In this document: positions 32,557 through 39,317 of the stretch, in pieces
How positions within the stretch are numbered: position 1 is the stretch's first letter
Layout: the number at the start of each line of letters is the position of its first letter
Assembly: GCF_004194535.1 (NCBI RefSeq)
Contig: NZ_CP025782.1
Location: 1-57,428, forward strand
Reading direction: 5' to 3'
Source of the DNA: Iodobacter fluviatilis
GTDB taxonomy: Bacteria > Pseudomonadota > Gammaproteobacteria > Burkholderiales > Chitinibacteraceae
DNA: 57,428 bases
Position numbers and translations under genes: made by a program
Notes under the pieces: generated by a model
The model's input: only the letters and a program-made list of their open reading frames with translations
Told to the model about the DNA's origin: nothing
The model's database searches: none

Positions 32557-32571
32557 CTTGGAATTTCCAAG
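32557..32571. promoter_or_regulatory. CTTGGAATTTCCAAG palindrome upstream of the 32467-repA promoter
   Basis: An exact copy, extended by flanking bases to a 19-bp palindrome (AGCTTGGAA-T-TTCCAAGCT). CAGAC/GTCTG motifs lie on both sides. Confidence 0.68.
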
Positions 32572-32663
32572 CTCTGACAACTATTAATCAGACTATACGC
32601 CAAAAACATAGGAATAGCATGATAAGAAAATATCCGCTAGTCGGATTGTATAAAATCAGACAT

Positions 32664-32852
32664 GCACAGCCCCCAGGCTGTGCGGCTTTCTGCGCGGGAA
32701 GCCTTGCGGCAGGGGCGGCAAGCCCCTTTGAGCTGGCGCTTTTTAGGCCGCTTTAACAGGGTGTAGGCATGGCCTTGCCATGCTGATAGGTGGGTGGTGA
32801 TTTTGGGTGTTAGGGGTGGTTTACAGTCAAAGGCTAGGGGTCGCGCCTTGCG
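32664..32852. repeat. Partial repeat R4
   Basis: This matches the right part of R1/R3 (CCCCCAGGCT ... GCGCCTTGCGC) with an internal deletion and scattered changes. It abuts the stop codon of the next gene. With the palindrome region it fills the 330-bp gap. Confidence 0.85.
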
Positions 32853-33365
32853 CTAAACCAAAGGAATTTTTGCAAAACTGAGTTGGTCATATTTCTTTAT
32901 AAAATACGGCCATGTTTCAATAATGCTTTGTTTCTGCCTGCTATTCAGCTTCAAGAATAAAGACAGCCAATTAATAGCCGCTAAAAATGCGCCATAAACG
33001 GTTTTAAATTGTCCGTTGCTTAAATTTATTTTATGCGTCTGCCTTTTCATGCCTTCGGCCTGCCCGACGACTACACGAATATATACAGTATTTCTATTTT
33101 TAAGATGCTGCACACCAATATAAGAAGGTGAACCATCAGCGCAAATTAAGGTGAATGTCGCAAGAACATCACCTTTTTTATTTTTCGCTTTTTTCGGCTT
33201 TAAGTACCTTGTTGCAAGGCTGGATTCTAGTTTTTCAATTAAGTAATTATTTGCGATAGCTTCGTTTTTTTCACTTGCATACTTGCACAATTCCTTGCCT
33301 TCTCCGGTCACGCGAAAACGAGAAACTTTGTAAGTTCCTTTAATTCGTACTGACTTGTAAAACAT
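32853..33365 (-). CDS. Hypothetical protein
   Basis: The 170-residue basic, mixed alpha/beta protein is of unknown family. The ATG at 33365 lies one base after the stop of the upstream gene and is preferred; an in-frame extension to 33437 would overlap that gene by 70 bp. The gene ends exactly at repeat R4. Confidence 0.5.
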   Translation of the reverse strand: MFYKSVRIKGTYKVSRFRVTGEGKELCKYASEKNEAIANNYLIEKLESSLATRYLKPKKAKNKKGDVLATFTLICADGSPSYIGVQHLKNRNTVYIRVVVGQAEGMKRQTHKINLSNGQFKTVYGAFLAAINWLSLFLKLNSRQKQSIIETWPYFIKKYDQLSFAKIPLV

Positions 33366-33366
33366 A

Positions 33367-33783
33367 TTAATTGTAACGGCCTGCATCGCCGCCAAGTATG
33401 ATTTTTTCAGGTGAAACCGCAAACAACAAAGAATCATAAAACCACATCAGGCCAAACAAAACTACATCAAAACCAAGCATGAAATAAATTACTTTGTTCG
33501 GTGCATCAACAAAGTAAGCCACTGGAATGATGATAAATGATAAACCGATTGCGATATGTGAAACAAAAGTAAGCGGTACGCGCAAAACCATCAAAGAAAA
33601 GAAAATAACATAACGTACAATCTTCAACAGATCACGACCAAAGCCAGCGGCTTTATCAGAAAAACCATTGCTTTTAATTTTGCTTTCTAGTGGTTTATTG
33701 TTAGCCACTGGATTGACGCGCTTTGTAGTATTTGATTTATTCATGTTTTTTCTCGGAAACATTACAACATTACTTGATACCAT
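33367..33783 (-). CDS. Hypothetical inner-membrane protein
   Basis: The 138-residue product has a basic N-terminal 50 residues followed by two or three hydrophobic segments (about 57-75, 78-95, 98-118) and a short tail. It is likely in one operon with the 32853-33365 gene. GAAAGGGG precedes the start. The function is unknown; a leading-region membrane protein could affect surface or entry exclusion. Confidence 0.55.
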   Translation of the reverse strand: MVSSNVVMFPRKNMNKSNTTKRVNPVANNKPLESKIKSNGFSDKAAGFGRDLLKIVRYVIFFSLMVLRVPLTFVSHIAIGLSFIIIPVAYFVDAPNKVIYFMLGFDVVLFGLMWFYDSLLFAVSPEKIILGGDAGRYN

Positions 33784-33864
33784 GATAGACCCCTTTCAAT
33801 TGAAATTATTTACAACTTAATTATAGTAAATAAAAAACAAATAACCGTATTAATTTAATGCTTC

Positions 33865-33878
33865 GTGATATAAATCAC
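33865..33878. promoter_or_regulatory. CRP-like site upstream of the 33783 operon
   Basis: On the minus strand TGTGA-TTTATA-TCACG matches nine of ten conserved CRP half-site bases. It lies about 85 bp before the start codon, with a TATAAT between. A single match of this kind can arise by chance in AT-rich DNA. Confidence 0.35.
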
Positions 33879-33905
33879 ATAACGCCCAATAAACGGCGCT
33901 ATCAA

Positions 33906-35333
33906 TTAAAACAATTCAGCCTGATAAGCCGCATTAGAATTTGATTTAACATGAACATCTTTAAATACATTTTTCAAATTCAACAGGCATTTACCTATCA
34001 ATTCGCCAACAGCTACAAAAGGGGGGTAGCAAATGCTTTGGCCTAATAGCTGATGACCAAAAGTAAGGCTAACATTATCAGAAATTAGCGTTTCTGGAAT
34101 CATTTTGCAACGTGCATGCTCTTTAACTGTGACTTGGCGCATCAAATTTTTATTAACGGGGTGGCGCACTTTGATCTCAGTTGATCTCACTTTGGCATAC
34201 CCTGCGCCGATTGTCGGCACTTTCACGCTTTCAGCATCGCAAACCTGCATCTGAAAACCCTTACCGTCTGCAATGTCTCGCTCTTGCTTTGCAAGCAAAC
34301 CTTTCATTTCAGACCATCTTGAATCATCAAGTGGCACATCATCAAGAATATCACCAAGTCTTTTTTGTTCTTTTTCTGGTCGGCTTAAATCAGATAAATT
34401 AAAATTTAATCCAGAAGATACCGCTATTGCACATAACCGCGAACGGTTTTCAAGTACATTCCAATCATCGGCATTTAAAATTTCTTCGTGTAATGTATAG
34501 CCAAAATCTCTTAATTGATTACGGATAATCCACATACTCGCACTAGATTGATAAGGTACAACATTTTCAATTAATAAAATTGATGGGTTTAATTTTCCAA
34601 TAATAGCCAGAAAAGAAGCGACAAGCCCTCCCACGCTTTCATGTTGTTCAGCGCATGCAGTGCCTTTTTTTGCGCGGCCTGCTACGCTTGCGCCTTGGCA
34701 TGGAATACCTGCCGCTAAAAATAGCGTTTCAGGTAATGCGTTCAAGGTATCAAAATCCCATGCTAATTCTTGCATTGGCATTGCCAGCGATACGGTATTT
34801 TTATCCCATAAAGAATTATGCTCTTGTGCATGCTCTAACATTTCAGCAGAAATATCATTAGCCCATACCAATTTTGTTTTAATTCCTACTGATTCAAAAC
34901 CAGAATGTAAAGCATGGTCTAAAATTCCACCGCCATGACTAATTGAACCGCAAGGGATTGATTGGCCTGATTTAATCAATTCCATCAAGCGCGATTCTCT
35001 TTCAATCCGTTTTTTTTCTGATGGTACGGGTACAATATAAATTGTATCGTTATCAAAAATAACTTTTACCGAATTCATGCCAGAAAAACACTCTAGCAAC
35101 TGACTTGCATTAATATCAATAATTGGCACAACCTTATCGTTCCGTTTTCTCATAGAAACAATGCGCGTACCGTTTTCACATACAGTCAAACGAATTGATT
35201 TTTTTTCATTATCCAGCAAAACATCAAATTGCTTTCCAGCTTCAAAACCTGCGGCTTTTAATGCTCCACCTTCAAGCCAAACGCGAGGGGCATTTCTATT
35301 TTCACCAATTTTTGCAATGTGAACTGATTTCAT
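33906..35333 (-). CDS. DNA cytosine-5 methyltransferase with SymE/AbrB-like N-terminal domain
   Basis: The 475-residue enzyme has a C5-MTase body from about 130 with motif I-like 'GSISHGGGILDHAL', the catalytic 'AAGIPCQGAS' (motif IV Pro-Cys) and 'LLIENVVPY' (motif VI). A C-terminal 'LTFGHQLLGQSI..PPFVAVGELI' region corresponds to motifs IX-X. Residues 1-60 ('RVWLEGGALKAAGFEAGKQFDVLLD') resemble the SymE/AbrB-like fold. ATG at Met-Lys-Ser-Val is chosen for its AGGGG. There is no partner endonuclease, so it is an orphan, plausibly protecting the plasmid from host restriction on entry. Confidence 0.85.
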   Translation of the reverse strand: MKSVHIAKIGENRNAPRVWLEGGALKAAGFEAGKQFDVLLDNEKKSIRLTVCENGTRIVSMRKRNDKVVPIIDINASQLLECFSGMNSVKVIFDNDTIYIVPVPSEKKRIERESRLMELIKSGQSIPCGSISHGGGILDHALHSGFESVGIKTKLVWANDISAEMLEHAQEHNSLWDKNTVSLAMPMQELAWDFDTLNALPETLFLAAGIPCQGASVAGRAKKGTACAEQHESVGGLVASFLAIIGKLNPSILLIENVVPYQSSASMWIIRNQLRDFGYTLHEEILNADDWNVLENRSRLCAIAVSSGLNFNLSDLSRPEKEQKRLGDILDDVPLDDSRWSEMKGLLAKQERDIADGKGFQMQVCDAESVKVPTIGAGYAKVRSTEIKVRHPVNKNLMRQVTVKEHARCKMIPETLISDNVSLTFGHQLLGQSICYPPFVAVGELIGKCLLNLKNVFKDVHVKSNSNAAYQAELF

Positions 35334-35351
35334 TTTCAACACCCCTATCAA

Positions 35352-35486
35352 TTAGAAATAACGAACAACAACAGCAAGAGCCAAAACACAAAAAGACATT
35401 ACGCCTTTATCTGAATTTAAGAATTCAAAGATCATCATTTTGCTCGGTTCGGTAGTAGAGCGGGAAGTAGAATTTTGATTTTGCAT
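35352..35486 (-). CDS. Small ORF (44 aa) with repeat-encoded leader, before the methyltransferase
   Basis: The shared MQNQNSTSRSTTEP leader is encoded in R3, followed by Ser-Lys-Met-Met and a C-terminal hydrophobic stretch (VMSFCVLALAVVV), suggesting a single-span micro-membrane protein. AAGGATG precedes the ATG. Its stop lies 18 bp before the methyltransferase start, so it may serve as a leader peptide coupling that gene to the R3 cassette. Confidence 0.5.
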   Translation of the reverse strand: MQNQNSTSRSTTEPSKMMIFEFLNSDKGVMSFCVLALAVVVRYF

Positions 35487-36170
35487 GGTTTGGCATCCTT
35501 TTTTGTAGAGGGTTTGTTATCACTTCACTTCGGACTGGCGTTTCGCGGTTAGCCCGTTTTGAAGCTGGCCGGATAAGCCGGATTGACAAGGACAAGATCA
35601 AAGCCGCATGCGCAAGGCGAAGCCGCGAACGGGTGTAGAGCTTGAGCGAAGCGGTACTTGTTAATCAGGCGCGGCCAGCGATAAATCTAGGGCTGCGAAA
35701 CACCAGCGAATGAAGTAGAACCCGACGAAAAAGGGGGTTTGCCAAGCCTTGCAAGACCAAAACAAGAGGGCATAGCCCCCAGGCTATGCGGGAAATTGAG
35801 CGGGGGAAGCCTGCGCCCCTGCGAACGGGGAAACCTTGCGGTAGGGGCGGGTAGCCCCTTTGAGCTGGCGCTTTTTAGGCCGCTTTAACAGGGTGTAGGC
35901 GTGGCCTTGCCATGCTGATAGGTGGGTGGTTATTTTGGGTGTTAGGGGTGGTTTACAGTCAAAGGCTAGGGGTCGCGCCTTGCGCGTAGCGCCACCGCCA
36001 AGGGCGGCTTGGAATTTCCAAGAAATGACAATATTCAGTCAGACCAAAAGCCTAAATAAAAACAGATCAAACGCCTTCATATTGTCAGACCATCGGTCTT
36101 TTATTAATCAGCTAGGCCGATTCTTTTTTATCGTTTGGTCTGCTTGTTTTATATCCGCTAGTCTGTTTTT
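35433..36170 (-). repeat. Long leading-region repeat R3
   Basis: This is essentially the same sequence as R1 at a constant offset, with a few substitutions (for example GTAGGCGTGG for GTAGGCATGG). It carries the CTTGGAATTTCCAAG at 36008-36022, the hairpin core, and the RBS/start/leader codons feeding the 44-aa ORF and the methyltransferase. Confidence 0.92.
36008..36022. promoter_or_regulatory. CTTGGAATTTCCAAG palindrome in R3
   Basis: An exact copy in the same position as in R1. Confidence 0.66.
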
Positions 36171-36230
36171 AAATTGTCGTATGGTCTGATTTATTTTTAT
36201 CTGTCGTTCTGTTTTTGTGCTGCAAGTCTG
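36138..36230 (+). repeat. GTCTG array, five units mostly 23 bp apart
   Basis: GTCTG or TTCTG at 36138, 36161, 36184, 36207 and 36226 (spacing 23, 23, 23, 19), each followed by a T-rich stretch. It extends past the R1/R3 shared sequence, so the array is longer here than in R1. Confidence 0.6.
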
Positions 36231-36242
36231 GCTTTGCATTGA

Positions 36243-36354
36243 AAGCGAACGGAGTTCGCAAGAGAGAGTGCCGTTAGTGGCCTCCGGCCAGCAAGACAAG
36301 CTGGCTTGGCTTGACCCATCGGGCAAGGTGCGTGTTGCCGCTAGGCAACCTCTC
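36243..36354. repeat. Repeat B2 (~110 bp)
   Basis: This is a second copy of the B element, starting AAGCGAACGGAGTTCGCAAG and ending in a small hairpin (GTTGCC-GCTA-GGCAAC). Non-coding. Confidence 0.82.
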
Positions 36355-36392
36355 CAAAATCCGAAAAGACAATAATTTTCATAAACTTATGG

Positions 36393-36420
36393 CAAATAAA
36401 AAACCCGCACACGCGGGTTT
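36393..36420 (-). terminator. Rho-independent terminator
   Basis: Minus-strand AAACCCGC-GTGT-GCGGGTTT followed by TTTATTT, directly after a 25-codon ORF. Confidence 0.82.
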
Positions 36421-36423
36421 AAT

Positions 36424-36501
36424 TTATCGTCTGTCTGTTCGATCTGGTATCGGCTCTCTTTGCCTTCTTTCTCGCTCTTGATGTTCGTCTTGCGATTTCA
36501 T
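36424..36501 (-). CDS. Micro-ORF (25 aa), highly charged
   Basis: A 25-codon frame (MKSQDEHQERERRQRE...) has a strong AGGGGG ribosome-binding site 5-10 bp upstream and lies between the 36511 gene and a clear terminator. It is rich in Arg/Glu with no hydrophobic residues. The good RBS and the tight fit before the terminator support translation; the function is unknown. Confidence 0.45.
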   Translation of the reverse strand: MKSQDEHQERERRQREPIPDRTDRR

Positions 36502-36510
36502 TATTTCCCC

Positions 36511-36774
36511 CTAATTAAATTGATTTTCTTTATTTGCTGCAATCAATTCATTGAATATTAAATCTGCATTGTTTCTAAATCTATTTTTATTCATCTTTCT
36601 GGCTTGGTCTATCAATAGTAATAATTCTGATTTGTCAGAATTAAGTTTAATTTCAGGTGAAACACCAAAATTAAATTTGGTGCTTTCATCTGGCGCGTAA
36701 GCGCCCCAAGCCGTTTGCAAAGTAAGATACTTTGCTGATTTAGTTTTTGCAATAAACGTAAAAGCGCACATCAT
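36511..36774 (-). CDS. Hypothetical protein, possibly 5'-truncated by repeat R5
   Basis: The product is about 87 residues from the Met-Met at 36774. 'FTFIAKTKSAKYLTLQTAWGAYAPDE' and a Lys/Asn-rich helical tail look like genuine protein, but no RBS precedes the start. The open frame continues upstream into repeat R5, which is clearly not coding. The gene may have lost its natural 5' end when R5 arrived. Family unknown. Confidence 0.4.
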   Translation of the reverse strand: MMCAFTFIAKTKSAKYLTLQTAWGAYAPDESTKFNFGVSPEIKLNSDKSELLLLIDQARKMNKNRFRNNADLIFNELIAANKENQFN

Positions 36775-36796
36775 GTTTAAATGCTTTGATAATGGC

Positions 36797-36920
36797 AAGA
36801 AGTAGAACCCGACGAAAAAGGGGTTTGCCAAGCCTTGCAAGACCAAAACAAGAGGGCATAGCCCCCAGGCTATGCGGGAAATTGAGCGGGGGAAGCTTTG
36901 CGGTAGGGGCGGGTAGCCCC
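36797..36920. repeat. Partial repeat R5
   Basis: This matches the middle of R1-R3 (GAAGTAGAACCCGACGAAAAAG to GGCGGGTAGCCCC) with an internal deletion of about 24 bp and one missing G. Confidence 0.85.
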
Positions 36921-37167
36921 ACTTAAGCTAAGGTTAATCAAGATGTAGTAAAATGTCTTAAACTCTTAAAACCTGAAACAATAGCTTTAAACTATTAGAA
37001 AATGTAGATAGATATACTAATGCGCAAGGCGCAAGCACTCAGTAAGAAAGCAAACCCTTCGCCTTATCCTAAAAACATTGGTTTTAAATGGTCAATTACC
37101 TATTAAGTATCAGCATGGCAAGGCCATGCCTTCGCGCTGGTGAATGTGCGGTGTTAATAGGATAAGA

Positions 37168-37963
37168 AGATAACAATAGTTGGCAGTTATACGCACGCGG
37201 TTACGGTTTTGTAACCTTTTGAATTAATTACTTATAAATAGCTTCTTGGTATGTGTAGATCGGGTATTTTAGTATGCGTAGATCGGATTTTAGAGTATGT
37301 GTAGATCGGTCTTTGGTATGTGTAGATCGGTAGCTGGTATGTGTAGATCGGTAGATTTTTAAGATTACTTGGTATGTGTAAATCGGTAGTTCAGCTTACT
37401 TATTCAAGGGTTTTCCCTATTGATTTACTTTGCCTGATGATCTTTTTGTAAGGCGTTGGTATTATTTCCTGTGGTCTTTCCTCTTTGGCCTTACTTGATC
37501 TGTTTTTTCTCTGTTTTGCTTAGTTTTTCGGGGTTTTTTCAGGTTAAAAGATAACAATAGTTTTAAAGTTAAACGCATGCGCGGTTACGGTTTTATAGCT
37601 ATATGATTTTATTACATTTTTATGCTGTCTCGGTATGTGTAGATCGGGTTTCATGGTATGTGTAAATCGGGTCTTTTGGTATGTGTAGATCGGGTTTTGG
37701 TATGTGCAGATCGGGTTTCATGTACTTGTTGTGTGGTTTTTTCTGTGAAGTTACCCACAATTTCTAACTGATTGAGTCAGAAAAACAACTGAAATATGCT
37801 TAGTTTTGTAATAATTCGCGCCCTTGCCTCTTCTAAGTGCCTGCTTATCGGCCTCTGGTATGTGTAGATCGGGTCTTGGTATGTGTAGATCGGGGTTTCG
37901 GTATGTGTAGATCGGGTTTCGATCTTTTGCGCAGTAAGAATTAACGCCTAAATCTGTGGATAA
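37168..37963. other. oriV: oriV: 13 iterons in three clusters plus DnaA boxes
   Basis: The iteron is GGTATGTGTAGATCGG (minor variants). Cluster 1 starts at 37248, 37271, 37294, 37315, 37336 and 37371; cluster 2 at 37632, 37655, 37678 and 37699; cluster 3 at 37857, 37878 and 37900; spacing is usually 21-23 bp. A ~45-bp direct repeat (AAGATAACAATAGTT ... GCGGTTACGGTTTT) precedes clusters 1 and 2. A perfect DnaA box (TGTGGATAA) lies at 37955-37963 and a one-mismatch box at 37751-37759. T-rich stretches between clusters are the likely unwinding region. There is no gene from 36.8 to 38.2 kb. Confidence 0.9.
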
Positions 37964-37994
37964 GTTGCTTTTGAGCATTAAGCGGCAGGATGAC

Positions 37995-38099
37995 GCAAGG
38001 GCGAGTGCCGTTAGTGGCCTCCGGCCAGCAAGACAAGCTGGCTTGGCTTGGCTTGGCTTGACCCATAGGGCAAGGTAGGTTTCGCGTAGCGAACGCCCC
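37995..38099. repeat. Repeat B3 with GCTTG slippage tract
   Basis: A third B copy, beside oriV. It contains extra tandem GCTTG units (four in a row) compared with B1 and B2, and shares GTGCCGTTAGTGGCCTCCGG. Confidence 0.8.
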
Positions 38100-38119
38100 A
38101 CAATAAATTATTACCTATT

Positions 38120-38140
38120 TCCAAAATGCCATATTTTGGT
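38120..38140. promoter_or_regulatory. (T)CCAA-N11-TTGGT operator before the 38247 gene
   Basis: CCAA and TTGG arms around AATGCCATATT match the operator family in arm sequence and spacing, about 107 bp before the start codon. CATAAT just after it may be the -10. Confidence 0.5.
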
Positions 38141-38246
38141 CATAATCCAACACCATTTTTAATCATCGCTGATCTAAACTTATAAGCAACTTGTGGCAAG
38201 GAATCTAAAATAACAAGCGCAAACGCGGCAATACAGGGCAAAAAAG

Positions 38247-38606
38247 ATGCTAACTAAATGGCAAGATAAAAAAACAATAACTGATGTTCAATTGGCGAAA
38301 GTCTCTAAAGCGGGGGGAGTCCTTGAATTAAGAATTACTCAACTTGAAAATACTGAATTTGTCGTGGACGCAATAATTTCTTGGACTAGGCATCCTTTGG
38401 CTTTGTGTACTCGTAGAAATCAAAATGAAGCCCGAACATTTGTCGATCTTGACCGAATGTTGAAGCATTTTCGCTCGATCACGCCTGAAATCAGAAAATA
38501 CAAACTGAATATGCACCGCTTTTTTTTCACGCAAGAAGCATCGGAACTAAGTGAACTCCCAACAATACAACTTGTATTTACCCCGCAACAAACGCAACCA
38601 AAATAG
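38247..38606 (+). CDS. Hypothetical protein flanked by transfer operators (possible regulator)
   Basis: The 119-residue soluble protein is of unknown family. Its middle ('HPLALCTRRNQNEARTFVDLDRMLKHFRSI') has a loose resemblance to ParC-type partition-associated proteins. It lies between oriV and trbM, with an ACCAA-N11-TTGGT type operator on each side; the downstream one overlaps its last codons. Autoregulation, with control of the transfer operons, would fit that layout but is only an inference. Confidence 0.45.
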   Translation: MLTKWQDKKTITDVQLAKVSKAGGVLELRITQLENTEFVVDAIISWTRHPLALCTRRNQNEARTFVDLDRMLKHFRSITPEIRKYKLNMHRFFFTQEASELSELPTIQLVFTPQQTQPK

Positions 38607-38617
38607 TATAATTTGGT
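38597..38617 (+). promoter_or_regulatory. trbM promoter with ACCAA-N11-TTGGT operator
   Basis: The 11-bp centre AATAGTATAAT ends with a perfect TATAAT -10, so a protein bound here would cover the promoter. No good -35 is visible, which would fit a need for help or a weak basal level. Confidence 0.62.
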
Positions 38618-38636
38618 AGCAAACCTGATACACTAG

Positions 38637-38665
38637 CGGTTACTTCTTACCTGAGAGAGTAACCG
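38637..38665 (+). promoter_or_regulatory. Hairpin covering the trbM ribosome-binding site
   Basis: CGGTTACT and AGTAACCG pair across a 13-base loop that holds the GAGAG purine stretch, and the stem ends three bases before the ATG. It could limit translation. An analogous AACGGT/ACCGTT stem lies in the virB2 leader (42646-42670). Confidence 0.45.
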
Positions 38666-38668
38666 TAA

Positions 38669-39316
38669 ATGAAGAAACTAGCCGCAATCCTTACAACAGC
38701 CTCACTTCTCGCAGTTCCTTTTGCTCATGCAGACGACTGGGGTTGTGAGGTTCTTTTATGTCTAAGCAATCCCAACGGCGCAACTGCCGTTTCTGAATGT
38801 GTACCCCCAATTAAAAAGCTTTGGAAAGAATTAGCAAAAGGTCATGCGTTCCCAACGTGCGTAATGGGCGGTGCTGGTAATAGTGCCGAACTGTCAAACG
38901 CAGAATATCCGCTTTGTGATGAAGGTTTTGAGGTGCTTCAAAATGGCGCTTATGCGACTACGAAGCAATTATTTGCACAAAACCGCTTACCAAATGGAAA
39001 TGTTAGCAATAACATTCCTGTTTATATGGGAAGTGAATTAAAAGGTGTTTATTCTGGCGGTCAAAATGGGCGAAAAGAATATCCATCAATGATTTGCGTT
39101 AAAAAGCCAGTGTCTGCAACATTTGTTCAAAATTTTTCAATTGTAAAGAATCCAAATTGCGCTAATCAATGCGGTAACAATTCAACATTCATTAATCGAA
39201 CTGTAATGGTTGTTGATGATGTTGTTGTTAAATCGGCGTATCAAGGTGGTTTTACAGTTGATGTAACAATTGAAGGTAAATTGTTCAAACGTGTAAATAG
39301 CAATAGCGAAGATTAA
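38669..39316 (+). CDS. trbM: TrbM/KikA-family conjugation protein
   Basis: TrbM proteins are exported, cysteine-rich accessory proteins of P-type mating systems. The 215-residue product has a signal peptide (cleavage near AHA-DD, about 21) and the family signature 'CEVLLCLSNPNGATAVSECVPPIKKLW' at about 26-52, plus further Cys in 'CVMGG', 'CDEGF' and 'CANQC' that may form disulfides. virB1 begins 2 bp after its stop. Confidence 0.85.
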   Translation: MKKLAAILTTASLLAVPFAHADDWGCEVLLCLSNPNGATAVSECVPPIKKLWKELAKGHAFPTCVMGGAGNSAELSNAEYPLCDEGFEVLQNGAYATTKQLFAQNRLPNGNVSNNIPVYMGSELKGVYSGGQNGRKEYPSMICVKKPVSATFVQNFSIVKNPNCANQCGNNSTFINRTVMVVDDVVVKSAYQGGFTVDVTIEGKLFKRVNSNSED

Positions 39317-39317
39317 A

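Noticed and set aside
33865-33878. Strong claim of catabolite control through the CRP-like site
   Set aside because: One site only, in AT-rich DNA, without a clearly positioned promoter; kept as a low-confidence feature but not as a finding.
37248-37915. Iteron clusters considered as a CRISPR array
   Set aside because: Repeats are 16 bp with 5-19-bp non-unique spacing and sit beside DnaA boxes; no cas genes are present.
37751-38101. Leftward 116-codon open frame over the right end of oriV
   Set aside because: It runs across iterons and repeat B3 and its repeated residues (DLHIP) are just iteron translation; no RBS or family resemblance.
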